Below, in pieces: positions 17,197-24,455 of a stretch of DNA of 26,035 nt. The DNA comes from JAGUXG01 sp043798435 (GTDB lineage: Bacteria; UBA9089; UBA9088; JAGUXG01), in NCBI GenBank assembly GCA_043798435.1, contig JAZDOR010000014.1:1-26035 (forward strand), read 5' to 3'. The position numbers were made by a program, and so were the translations under genes. Positions within the stretch are counted from its first letter, which is position 1. Each line of letters opens with the position of its first letter. The notes beneath the pieces were generated by a model. That model worked only from the letters and a program-made list of their open reading frames with translations, was not told the DNA's origin and made no database searches.

Positions 17197-20061
17197 ATGG
17201 CAGGTAACATTGACCAACTTATCATCAACTCTGCATACCAGGAGCCAAAGCATTACTGGAGTTATGAACGGGAGAGCCGTTCCTTTTCTCTCAAAGACGG
17301 CAGGCGTCCGGCCGGGTATGTTGTTGCCTCTGAAAAATCAAAGACATTTGATGACCCTGGCATTTTCATTGAGCTACCATTGGTCAACAATATCCGTTCA
17401 CGGGTAAAAGCCTGGCGGGAGGCAGGGTATCCGGGGGTTACTGGAATTACCAAACGGCTGATTGAACATTGGCATAATCCCGAGGAGAGGGAGTATCGTT
17501 TTTTCTTCTGCGAGTTGGAAGCAATAGAGACACTCATCTGGCTTACAGAGTCACCAGAGGCAGAGAAGGTGGGAATAGAAATTCCCTCAGATGGTGGTCT
17601 ATTCAAACGGCTCTGTGCCAAAATGGCAACCGGTTCAGGCAAAACGGTTGTTATGGCTATGCTTATTGCCTGGCAGGTGCTAAATAAGATTACCCATCCA
17701 CAAGATACACGATTTTCCAAATATATCTTCGTGGTAGCACCAGGTCTTACGGTTAAAAGTCGACTTAGTGTGTTAGTACCATCATCACCTGGGAATTATT
17801 ATGAGGAATTTAATATCGTTCCCTCGGGATTATTAGAAAAACTTCGTCAGGGTAAGGTTCTTATCCGAAATTGGCATATCTTAGGCTGGGAGAGTGAGGA
17901 AAGAATAGCCAAAAGGAAGGGCGTGGATAAGCGGGGGGCAAAAAGTAATGAGGCATACATCCGTGAGGTGCTTGGTGAAATGGCTAATGCCCATAATATT
18001 GTGGTTATCAACGACGAGGCACATCACGGCTGGCGCGTGAATTTAGAGGCTGTTGGCAAATACATAAGACAAAGGGATATGAAGGATAGTGCCGAAGAGG
18101 CGACAATATGGGTCGGTGGATTAGATAGAATCCATCAAACGCGGGGTATTCTTGCCTGTTATGATTTTTCAGCCACACCCTTTGCTCCGTCCGGCAAGAA
18201 AAGTTCTGAGGAGACATTGTTTGGCTGGATTGTTAGTGATTTCGGGCTTAATGATGCCATAGAATCAGGATTGGTCAAAACACCAAGGGTGGTGATAAGG
18301 GATGATAGTCAATTGACCAAAGAATATAAACCCCGATTATATCATATTTACAATGACCCTGAGGTCAAGGATGACATCAACCGCAAGGCAGAAGAGCATG
18401 AACCACTTCCTGATCTGGTAACAAACGGTTATTACCTTCTGGGTCAGGACTGGTTAGAGGCAGAAAAGGACTGGGAAAAGAGAGGCGAAAAGATTCCTCC
18501 GGTGATGATTACTATTGCCAATCGGACTGAAACAGCAGCAAGGGTTAAATACGCCTTTGACCATAAAAAGATTCGCATTGACGAATTGTGTGTTCCAGAG
18601 AGGATACTCCATATAGATTCTAAGGTGCTTGAAATGGCGGAGTCTCAAGAGGGGGAGGTTTCTTTTGAGGATAGTGAGCCAGAACAAGAAAATAACTATA
18701 TCAGGAAACTCTCTAAAAAAGAACTTGCCGAGCTTCTTCGGGAACAAGTTGACACTATTGGTCAATTAGGAAAACCTGGAGAACAGATTCAGAAGGTGAT
18801 CTCTGTGGGTATGCTCTCTGAGGGCTGGGATGCCAAGACTGTTACTCATATTATGGGACTTCGGGCATTCTCCAGCCAGTTATTGTGCGAGCAGGTTGTT
18901 GGAAGGGGATTACGAAGGAGATCTTACGATGTCAATCCAAAGACAGGTCTATTTGATGCTGAGTATGTGAATATCTTTGGAGTTCCATTCACCTTTCTAC
19001 CCCATGAGTCGCATGATGGTCCTCCGCCACCTCCTCCATCCCCAAAGACAAGGATAGAGCCAGTCGTTGAAAAACAGCAATATGAGATTAAATGGCCAAA
19101 CATCATTCGGGTTGACCATATCTACCGTCCACAATTGAAATTGGATATGAGCAAGGTAGGAACCCTTGAATTGGATGCATATCAAACGCCAACATTGGCA
19201 GAGATGTCGCCTATTGTTGAAGGCAAACCCGATGTTACCAGGATTTCTGAGATTGACCTTAAGGATTTGGGCAAGAAATTCAGGATGCAAAAAATCATCT
19301 TTGAGGTAACGAGGGATGTTTTTGACCAAATGAAACCGACATGGAAAGGTAATAAAGAGGTTTTGTTGGCACAATTATTTAAGCTGGTGGAGGGATTTGT
19401 TCTTTCTGAAAAGATTCAAATCAGTCCGCCTTTGTTTTTCCAAGATGACCTAAAACGCCGTATTTTGATTACGCTTAATATGACTAAGATAGTTCAGCAT
19501 ATCTGGTCTGCAATCCGTTTGAAAACTTTGGAATCTATTGAGCCTGTCTTTGATAAAGATAACCCTATTCGTTCAACCGGGAATATGAGGCCGTGGTGGA
19601 CAGGCAAACCATGCGAACGGACAAAGCGATCGCATATTAACCTTTGCGTCTTTGACAGCACATGGGAAGCAAGTGAAGCCTTTGAGTTTGACCGTAATTC
19701 CAATGTTTCAGCCTGGGTGAAAAATGAGCATCTTGGATTTGAGATACTGTACATATTCAATGGTGTCCTCAAGAGATACTGGCCAGATTTCATCATTCGG
19801 TTGAAAACAGGAGTAAATAGTGACCAGTGGACAGTGGATAGTGGTGAGAAAGAAAAACTAATCACTAATCACTCGCCACTAACCACTAATTTCCTCATCC
19901 TTGAAACAAAGGGGCAGGATACTCAGGCAGACAAAACAAAGCGGGAATTTCTGGATGAATGGGTAAGGGCGGTAAACTTTCACGGTGGTTTTGGTAAGTG
20001 GCACTGGACCGTGTCAAGAAATCCGGCTGATGTGGCAGGGATTATTGAACTAACGCTATAA
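17197..20061 (+). CDS. Type III-like restriction enzyme, helicase-nuclease (Res) subunit
   Basis: 954 residues, SF2 helicase plus endonuclease. Walker A is MATGSGKT (146-150), Walker B DEAH (273; INDEAHHGW), motif III YDFSATPF, motif V GMLSEGWDAKTV and motif VI QVVGRGLRRR (about 569). The C-terminal nuclease has Asp864 (WPDFIIRL) and Glu903-x-Lys905 (LILETKG), the PD...ExK triad. Between these, residues 875-898 are encoded by a short tandem repeat and lengthen a loop of the nuclease core. It resembles the BPTD_3080 group of restriction endonucleases. AAAGGGG lies 8 bases before ATG. The matching methyltransferase survives only as a tail at 14943-15320, so an active enzyme here would lack host protection unless another methylase exists. 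Confidence 0.88.
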   Translation: MAGNIDQLIINSAYQEPKHYWSYERESRSFSLKDGRRPAGYVVASEKSKTFDDPGIFIELPLVNNIRSRVKAWREAGYPGVTGITKRLIEHWHNPEEREYRFFFCELEAIETLIWLTESPEAEKVGIEIPSDGGLFKRLCAKMATGSGKTVVMAMLIAWQVLNKITHPQDTRFSKYIFVVAPGLTVKSRLSVLVPSSPGNYYEEFNIVPSGLLEKLRQGKVLIRNWHILGWESEERIAKRKGVDKRGAKSNEAYIREVLGEMANAHNIVVINDEAHHGWRVNLEAVGKYIRQRDMKDSAEEATIWVGGLDRIHQTRGILACYDFSATPFAPSGKKSSEETLFGWIVSDFGLNDAIESGLVKTPRVVIRDDSQLTKEYKPRLYHIYNDPEVKDDINRKAEEHEPLPDLVTNGYYLLGQDWLEAEKDWEKRGEKIPPVMITIANRTETAARVKYAFDHKKIRIDELCVPERILHIDSKVLEMAESQEGEVSFEDSEPEQENNYIRKLSKKELAELLREQVDTIGQLGKPGEQIQKVISVGMLSEGWDAKTVTHIMGLRAFSSQLLCEQVVGRGLRRRSYDVNPKTGLFDAEYVNIFGVPFTFLPHESHDGPPPPPPSPKTRIEPVVEKQQYEIKWPNIIRVDHIYRPQLKLDMSKVGTLELDAYQTPTLAEMSPIVEGKPDVTRISEIDLKDLGKKFRMQKIIFEVTRDVFDQMKPTWKGNKEVLLAQLFKLVEGFVLSEKIQISPPLFFQDDLKRRILITLNMTKIVQHIWSAIRLKTLESIEPVFDKDNPIRSTGNMRPWWTGKPCERTKRSHINLCVFDSTWEASEAFEFDRNSNVSAWVKNEHLGFEILYIFNGVLKRYWPDFIIRLKTGVNSDQWTVDSGEKEKLITNHSPLTTNFLILETKGQDTQADKTKREFLDEWVRAVNFHGGFGKWHWTVSRNPADVAGIIELTL
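19815..19893 (+). repeat. Tandem repeat insertion inside the Res nuclease domain
   Basis: Units AGTGGACAGTGGATAGTGG, then ACTAATCACTAATCACT and ACTAACCACTAAT; the second half is a degenerate inversion of the first. It is read in frame as SDQWTVDSGEKEK...TNHSPLTTN, between the PD and ExK parts of the active site. Confidence 0.9.
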
Positions 20062-20071
20062 TTTCTTAATT

Positions 20072-20236
20072 ATAGATAGGATTGATGCCTCAGCCTTGAT
20101 AAAAGAGGTAACAAAAATAACAGGTGGCGGAGGTGGCGGCAGACCAGACTTTGCTACAGGTGGCGGCAAGATACCAGAAAAGATTCCAGGGGCAATGGAG
20201 GCTGTGAAAAAGAAGATATACCCAATGAAAATATGA
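20072..20236 (+). pseudogene. Detached alaS 3' end (right copy of direct repeat)
   Basis: The frame opens just after the Res stop and reads IDRIDASALIKEVTKITGGG through KIPEKIPGAMEAVKKKIYPMKI to TGA 20236. Over 136 bases (20074-20209) it matches alaS 13824-13959, with about eight differences. Six of these do not change the amino acid, and the frame is kept. It has no start and no synthetase core, so it is not functional by itself. The pattern suggests a once-functional alaS end, displaced or brought in when the island formed. Confidence 0.88.
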
Positions 20237-20375
20237 TTTAGCGAAAATTGTAATCGCTGCGGTAGTGTAAGAAAAGGAGATATAGAGATTATGGAAGGGG
20301 ATAGGGGGATAATATAATAATATCTTCTATCTCCATATCCCCTATATCTCCTTATCCCCTCACACTTTTGATGTA
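20237..20375. repeat. Large imperfect inverted repeat upstream of ispG
   Basis: The left arm contains GTGTAAGAAAAGGAGATATA and GGAAGGGGATAGGGGGATAA. The right arm, reversed, contains GTGTGAGGGGATAAGG, AGATATAGGGGATATGG and AGATAGAAGATA. The arms meet near 20318 in ATAATATAATAATAT. It could fold into a long hairpin or be a MITE-like element; no gene is seen between 20237 and 20409. Confidence 0.6.
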
Positions 20376-20398
20376 TAGCCTGAACGGTTACGATTAAC

Positions 20399-20404
20399 TA
20401 TAAA
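20399..20404 (+). promoter_or_regulatory. Putative -10 box of ispG
   Basis: TATAAA ends 5 bases before the ispG ATG at 20410, so the transcript would start at about the start codon. No well-spaced -35 is seen. Confidence 0.35.
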
Positions 20405-20409
20405 CCAGG

Positions 20410-21471
20410 ATGATAAGAAGAAAGACCAGAGAGATCAGGATTGGCAATGTAATTATTGGAGGAGAAAACCCTGTTGCCATCCAGTCTATGACCAAGACAA
20501 AGACAGAGGATATTGGCTTTACACTTGCCCAGATAAAAGAGTTAGAGGAGGCTGGGTGTGAAATGGTCAGGATAGCCCTTCCTACATTAAGCTCGGCAAA
20601 GAGCCTTTCCAGGATAAAAGAAAAGACGAAGCTCCCTTTGATTGCCGATGTCCATTTTAACTATAAGATTGCCCTCCAGGCAATAGACTCAGGTTGTGAT
20701 AAGCTGAGACTGAACCCAGGAAATATCTCTGCAAAAGATAAGGTGGCAGAGATTGCCAGAAAGGCAAGAGAGTATAAGATACCCATCAGGGTTGGGGCAA
20801 ACTCAGGCTCTGTCAAAGATGGAGAAACCCTTGTCTCCTCCTGCCTCCGAGAGATACGGGCTCTTGAAAAAGAAGACTTCTTTGACATTGTCATCTCACT
20901 TAAGGGTACAGAGATAGAAGAGACGGTCTCAGCCTACAGAGAAATGGCAGAACTTACCGATTATCCCTTTCATATTGGCATTACAGAGGCAGGGCCCATA
21001 TTCTCTGGCTCAATAAAGTCTGCTGTAGGTTGTGGAATCTTGCTGAAAGAGGGCTTTGGAGATACAATAAGGGTATCCCTGACTGCTCATCCAGTAGAAG
21101 AAGTAAAGGTAGCAAAGGAGATACTTTCAGCCTTAAACCTGCGTCATTTTGGACCAGAGATAATCTCCTGCCCTACCTGCGGAAGGTGCAAGGTCTCCTT
21201 ATTTTCAATAGCCAGAGAGATAGAAGAAAAGATTAAAGATAGAACTTGTCTCGTGGCAAAAAGAATAGCTATTATGGGCTGTGAGGTGAATGGACCAAAG
21301 GAGGCAAAGAGAGCAGATTTTGGTCTTGTTGGGGGTGCTAAGTGTTTAATCTTTCGTAGTGGTAAGATAGTAGCTAAGGTATCCCCAGAGGATGCAGCCA
21401 AAGCCTTACTTGATGAAATTCTGAGACAAGAAAAAATTTTATTCTTCTGTGGCTTTTCCCCAATTTTATGA
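20410..21471 (+). CDS. ispG: 4-hydroxy-3-methylbut-2-enyl diphosphate synthase
   Basis: 353 residues. Converts methylerythritol cyclodiphosphate to HMBPP in the MEP isoprenoid pathway, using a 4Fe-4S cluster. The TIM-barrel start has NPVAIQSMTKTKTED and PLIADVHFNYKIAL, followed by KLRLNPGNI and IRVGANSGS. Cluster ligands are Cys254 and Cys257 (ISCPTCGRC), Cys291 (IMGCEVNG) and probably Glu298. The usual NGPGE reads NGPKE here. The final residues EKILFFCGFSPIL extend past the usual end and overlap a small zinc-ribbon ORF. It indicates that isoprenoids are made by the bacterial MEP route. Confidence 0.95.
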   Translation: MIRRKTREIRIGNVIIGGENPVAIQSMTKTKTEDIGFTLAQIKELEEAGCEMVRIALPTLSSAKSLSRIKEKTKLPLIADVHFNYKIALQAIDSGCDKLRLNPGNISAKDKVAEIARKAREYKIPIRVGANSGSVKDGETLVSSCLREIRALEKEDFFDIVISLKGTEIEETVSAYREMAELTDYPFHIGITEAGPIFSGSIKSAVGCGILLKEGFGDTIRVSLTAHPVEEVKVAKEILSALNLRHFGPEIISCPTCGRCKVSLFSIAREIEEKIKDRTCLVAKRIAIMGCEVNGPKEAKRADFGLVGGAKCLIFRSGKIVAKVSPEDAAKALLDEILRQEKILFFCGFSPIL

Positions 21472-21569
21472 GTAGTTATGACAACTGCACCCAGTGCCAT
21501 CTTATCTGGTTTGACAAGAATGAGCTTGAGTTATTGCAGTATCTTGTGGAAAAAAGAAATATTCCTTGA
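21468..21569 (+). pseudogene. Half of a zf-TFIIB-type zinc ribbon
   Basis: 33 residues overlapping the ispG stop by 4 bases. The sequence CTQCHLIWFDKNELELLQ matches the second half of the zf-TFIIB family (CxxCxGxWLDxGELexL). The first cysteine pair is missing, so zinc cannot be bound in the normal way. It is likely the tail of a lost gene fused against ispG; function as a coupled microprotein is possible but unsupported. Confidence 0.5.
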
Positions 21570-21605
21570 TTTGCAATAAGTTTTTAGATATAATAAGTAA
21601 GCATT

Positions 21606-21731
21606 CAGGTGTCAGCAGTCAGAAAATAGCCTCCAGCAATCAGCGGTCAGCTAATAAAAATACCTGAAAGCTGATACCTGACAGCTGAAAGCTATTTAAC
21701 ATGAGCATTACCATATCTTTGAGGGTTTCAG
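21606..21731 (+). repeat. Tandem duplication unit 1 (repeat plus false gene start)
   Basis: It begins CAGGTGTCAGCAGTCAG, continues in TCAGC and CCTGA-type units (with CTGATACCTGACAGCTGAAA), and ends ATGAGCATTACCATATCTTT then GAGGGTTTCAG. That last part is a copy of the first codons of the next gene; the ATG at 21702 reads MSITISLRVSGCQQSANKNT and stops. Confidence 0.85.
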
Positions 21732-21821
21732 GGTGTCAGCAGTCAGCTAATAAAAATACCTGATACCTGAAACCTGACACCTATTTAATATGAGCATTAC
21801 CATATCTTTGAGAGTTCCAGA
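21732..21821 (+). repeat. Tandem duplication unit 2 (contains the real gene start)
   Basis: It begins GGTGTCAGCAGTCAGC, is shorter than unit 1, and ends with the same ATGAGCATTACC block at 21790, from which the full gene reads. The two ATGs lie 88 bases apart. The upstream DNA contains no Shine-Dalgarno site. Confidence 0.85.
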
Positions 21822-22569
21822 TGGGGTTGTTCTTGCCACAGATAGCTTAGCTACAGTCAAGGCCATTCCTGTGCCGCAGGAGGATTTTGTTACCTGCCCA
21901 CAGTGCACAGGAAGGATTCCTTATTCAAGGCTTCTTACCCCACCGCCGACAACATTTTCTGCTTCATCTACAGCAAATAAGCTCTTTTGCTTGGGCCAGA
22001 GGATAGGTGTTGCCTGCTTTGGTGTAGGCTTCTTGACCAAGAGGACAATGGAGGGTCATCTCCTGGAGTTTGGGAGAAAAGAGGAGACAGAGAACCTGAA
22101 GGTTGCTGAGGTGGTCAAGAGGCTTGAGGCCTATTTCAGAAGGGAGCTTACCTGTGAGATTGTTGACCTCCAGCAGATTCCAGAGGGCGAATATCCATTG
22201 GGTTTGCAGATTGCCGGGTATGACTCAGATGACCTGAGAATGGGAAAGACATACACCCTGAAGATTGGCAGAGAGTCTGTGATTGAGGCTGTCCATGAGG
22301 GTGGTTTTGGCTGCACCTTTGGTGGTGATGGAAGGGTTATCATCAGGCTCTGGACAGAGGATATCAACTCGCCTATGCCTATGCCAAACTATCAATTGCT
22401 ATCCCTTCAGGATGCCATAGAATATACCCTTTTTCTTGTCAGGACAACGATTGATGCCCAGAGGTTTGCTCCTATGCTTCCTACCTGCGGAGGAGAGATT
22501 GATGTAGCTGTCATTACTCCTAAATCAGGTTTTCAGTGGATTAAGAAAAAGGAGCTCAAAATAGTGTAG
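21790..22569 (+). CDS. Proteasome-fold (Ntn) hydrolase-like protein
   Basis: 259 residues. The start MSITISLRVPDGVVLATDS looks like the first strand pair of proteasome beta, HslV and Anbu subunits. After Met removal, Ser2 would be the N-terminal nucleophile; Asp18 (Asp17 in mature numbering) fits the conserved active-site Asp; and Lys64 (NKLFCLGQRIGVACFGVG) fits the conserved Lys33. This Lys is displaced by a roughly 30-residue insertion holding a CPQC knuckle (FVTCPQCTGRIP). Later blocks (FGGDGRVIIRLW; ALDAIEYTLF-like LQDAIEYTLFLV) also fit. It is not a canonical HslV (no HslU here) and may be a new branch of the Anbu-like group. The stop codon lies inside palindromic repeat copy C. Catalysis is inferred. 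Confidence 0.65.
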   Translation: MSITISLRVPDGVVLATDSLATVKAIPVPQEDFVTCPQCTGRIPYSRLLTPPPTTFSASSTANKLFCLGQRIGVACFGVGFLTKRTMEGHLLEFGRKEETENLKVAEVVKRLEAYFRRELTCEIVDLQQIPEGEYPLGLQIAGYDSDDLRMGKTYTLKIGRESVIEAVHEGGFGCTFGGDGRVIIRLWTEDINSPMPMPNYQLLSLQDAIEYTLFLVRTTIDAQRFAPMLPTCGGEIDVAVITPKSGFQWIKKKELKIV

Positions 22570-22613
22570 GAATTTCTTTTTGGACGCAGATGAACGCAGA
22601 TGGACAGGATTTT
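22561..22613 (+). repeat. Palindromic repeat copy C, left part
   Basis: ATAGTGTAGGAATTTCTTTT, then GGACGCAGATGAACGCAGAT and GGACAGGATTT, closely matching the first half of copy B at 3071. It supplies the last codons and stop of the preceding gene (the GTGTAG within it). Confidence 0.85.
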
Positions 22614-22739
22614 AAACATACAGAATTAACTGAGAAAATCATAAAGGCATTCTATAAAGCTACAAATATTGAAGTTGGACTATTACTTAATTTTGGACCC
22701 AAACCTGAGGTTAAACGAAAGGCATTTGATAATATTTAG
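22590..22739 (+). pseudogene. GxxExxY-family gene collapsed by internal deletion
   Basis: The 49-codon frame from ATG 22590 starts within the repeat (MNADGQDFKH), then TELTEKIIKAFYK, the family N-terminus, joined directly to ATNIEVGLLLNFGPKPEVKR, the family C-terminus. The middle, including the GxxExxY motif and the putative nuclease residues (PDDEXK_3), is missing. It sits between two halves of the palindromic repeat. Confidence 0.7.
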
Positions 22740-22749
22740 GAAACAGGTA

Positions 22750-22820
22750 GGACGCAGATGAACGCAGATTTTTAAGATTTATAAAATATTATCCTGTAAA
22801 TCTGCGAAAATCTGCGTCCC
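22750..22820 (+). repeat. Palindromic repeat copy C, right part
   Basis: GACGCAGATGAACGCAGATT, then TTATAAAATATTATCCTG and AAATCTGCGAAAATCTGCGT. It matches the centre and right end of copy B and ends 11 bases before the tmk start. GACGCAGAT and ATCTGCGTC form its inverted ends. Confidence 0.85.
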
Positions 22821-22831
22821 ATTTTAATTTG

Positions 22832-23452
22832 ATGTTTATTGTCTTTGAAGGCGGAGAAGGGGCAGGAAAGAGCACAGCCATAAAAGGTGTTGCCGAAGAA
22901 CTCAGGAGAAGAGGGTATAATATTGTTGTTACAAGAGAGCCTGGTGGAGGTTTAGGCAAAGAGATAGATGAGTTTATAAAGAAAAAAAGCCTGGGCATTA
23001 CTCCATTGCCAGAGCTTTTTTTGTTTCTGGCAGAGAGAGCTGCACACATAGAAGAGGTTATAGAACCAGCTTTACGCATAGGAAAGATCATCCTCTGCGA
23101 CAGGTTTTACCATTCAACCCTTGCCTATCAGGGCTATGGACGGGGAATCCCTTTGGAGCTAATAGAGAAAGTAGATTCTATAGCCAGACAGGGCATTCTT
23201 CCTGACATCGTCTTCCTCCTTGATATTCCACCAGAAAAGGGACTTCTTAGAACAGAAAGGGCTGATAGAATTGAAGAAGAGCCTATGGCTTTTCATAAAA
23301 GGGTGAGGGAGGGGTATCTTAGATTGGCAGAGAATGATCCGACTATCAAAAAGATAGATGCCACAAAGCCTCCCAAAGAGGTTTTAGAGAATATCCTGAA
23401 TATACTTTTAGAAAGGCTAAAGAATTATGGAATGCCCTGTTTGCAATCATAA
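22832..23452 (+). CDS. tmk: Thymidylate kinase
   Basis: About 206 residues, normal for the family. Phosphorylates dTMP to dTDP in the cytoplasm. P-loop FEGGEGAGKST (residues 5-15), TREPGG, the DRF motif in LCDRFYHSTLAYQGYGRG, and the LID region RTERADRIEEE. The ATG at 22832 is preferred over the adjacent TTG at 22829. There is no Shine-Dalgarno site: the upstream DNA is the palindromic repeat, and TTTTAATTT just before the start could serve as a -10, again giving a leaderless message. It overlaps the following methyltransferase gene by 26 bases. Confidence 0.94.
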   Translation: MFIVFEGGEGAGKSTAIKGVAEELRRRGYNIVVTREPGGGLGKEIDEFIKKKSLGITPLPELFLFLAERAAHIEEVIEPALRIGKIILCDRFYHSTLAYQGYGRGIPLELIEKVDSIARQGILPDIVFLLDIPPEKGLLRTERADRIEEEPMAFHKRVREGYLRLAENDPTIKKIDATKPPKEVLENILNILLERLKNYGMPCLQS

Positions 23453-24305
23453 CCAGAATAAAGAGATCTATGTAAGAACCCAGGAAAGGATAAAGAAAAG
23501 GGTAAAGGCATTTATATGCAGAAGATGTAAAAGCATCTATTTAGAGGATTACCAGAAAGATAGGGGTTTCTTATATGAAAACCCAGATTATTCACCCTGG
23601 GGCAAGGCAGAAGAGGAAGCAGAGGAAGATGTAGCGATGTCCAAGAAGGAGGCATTCAAATGGCAATTGTCCCTATTGCAAAGATATACCACAGGAAAGG
23701 GAAAGAGGTTATTGGATATAGGCACAGGCAAAGGCTATCTTTTAGAGGTTGCTTCTGAGCTTGGGTTTGATCCCTATGGCGTAGAACCTTCACCATATAC
23801 CTCAAAGGTCACAGAGAAAAGATTTCCAAAAAAGATAATCTGTGGATTATTAGAAGATGCCAAATATAAAAATGGTGAGTTTGATGTGATTACAATGACA
23901 GATTTAATAGAACATATACCCCATCCCCATTCCTTTTTTGATGAGGTCTATCGGATACTTAAACCCTCAGGATTTATATTGATAACTACCCCCAACTCTA
24001 ACTCATTTACAAGAATTCTCTTGGGCAAGGATTGGTTTCAATATAAATATGAGCATATCATTTATTATAATAAGGTCTCTTTGAGGCATCTTTTAGATAA
24101 GAAGGGAATTGAGGTGAGAGAGACAAGGAATAATATTAAAAGGTTTCAGATGGGGTATTATTACCATTATTTTAAGCAATACTCCCTTTTTGGAATAGAT
24201 ACACTCTTTAGATTTATCTATCCATATCTGCCGGGGTTTATAAAAAATCTTTATTTTTCCAATCCTATCACCGGAGAGATGATTGTTATTGCCCAAAAGC
24301 TATGA
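23427..24305 (+). CDS. Zinc-ribbon class I SAM methyltransferase
   Basis: 292 residues. An N-terminal zinc ribbon (Cys3, Cys6, Cys31, Cys34: MECPVC...FICRRCKSIYL) precedes a Methyltransf_23-type domain: RLLDIGTGKGYLLEVASELG as the SAM-binding loop, FDVITMTDLIEHIPHPHSFF as the acidic motif II, and FILITTPNSNSF. The C-terminal part (about 200-292; WFQYKYEHIIYYNKVSLRHLL) is common in methyltransferases acting on sugars or polyketide-like intermediates. The gene overlaps tmk, so the two are co-translated. The substrate is unknown; cell-surface glycan modification is the usual context. Confidence 0.85.
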   Translation: MECPVCNHNQNKEIYVRTQERIKKRVKAFICRRCKSIYLEDYQKDRGFLYENPDYSPWGKAEEEAEEDVAMSKKEAFKWQLSLLQRYTTGKGKRLLDIGTGKGYLLEVASELGFDPYGVEPSPYTSKVTEKRFPKKIICGLLEDAKYKNGEFDVITMTDLIEHIPHPHSFFDEVYRILKPSGFILITTPNSNSFTRILLGKDWFQYKYEHIIYYNKVSLRHLLDKKGIEVRETRNNIKRFQMGYYYHYFKQYSLFGIDTLFRFIYPYLPGFIKNLYFSNPITGEMIVIAQKL

Positions 24306-24334
24306 CCTTTGATGCTTCAAATTAAGGTTTTTTT
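24305..24334 (+). terminator. Possible weak intrinsic terminator
   Basis: TTTGATGCTTCAAA forms a 5-bp stem with a 4-base loop, extended by ACC/GGT around a bulge, and is followed by seven T. It lies just after the methyltransferase stop. The stem is AT-rich, so strength is doubtful. Confidence 0.35.
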
Positions 24335-24455
24335 GCTTTTAAGATGCCAGCCTATGATACCAAAAATCCCAATGCCAAAGAGAATTCCTGTAATAGGTTC
24401 TGGTATAGAGGTTTCTGAATCAGTATTCCTCTTAATGTAAATATCTTCATCTTTT
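24317..24455 (-). pseudogene. Orphan PEP-CTERM sorting signal
   Basis: Downstream of the fused gene, one base out of frame, the minus strand reads SETSIPEPITGILFGIGIFG and IIGWHLKSKKTLI to a stop at 24317. This is a complete PEP-CTERM signal: PEP motif, hydrophobic span, basic tail. It has no protein in front of it and is a third copy in tandem, left by deletion of another surface-protein gene. Confidence 0.75.

Noticed and set aside
14002..20073. Prophage or conjugative element
   Set aside because: No integrase, transposase, structural, replication or transfer genes are recognisable; only restriction-type genes and repeats.
21606..21789. Possible CRISPR array
   Set aside because: Units are 5-8 bp and degenerate, with no constant repeat and unique spacers of 25-40 bases and no cas genes.
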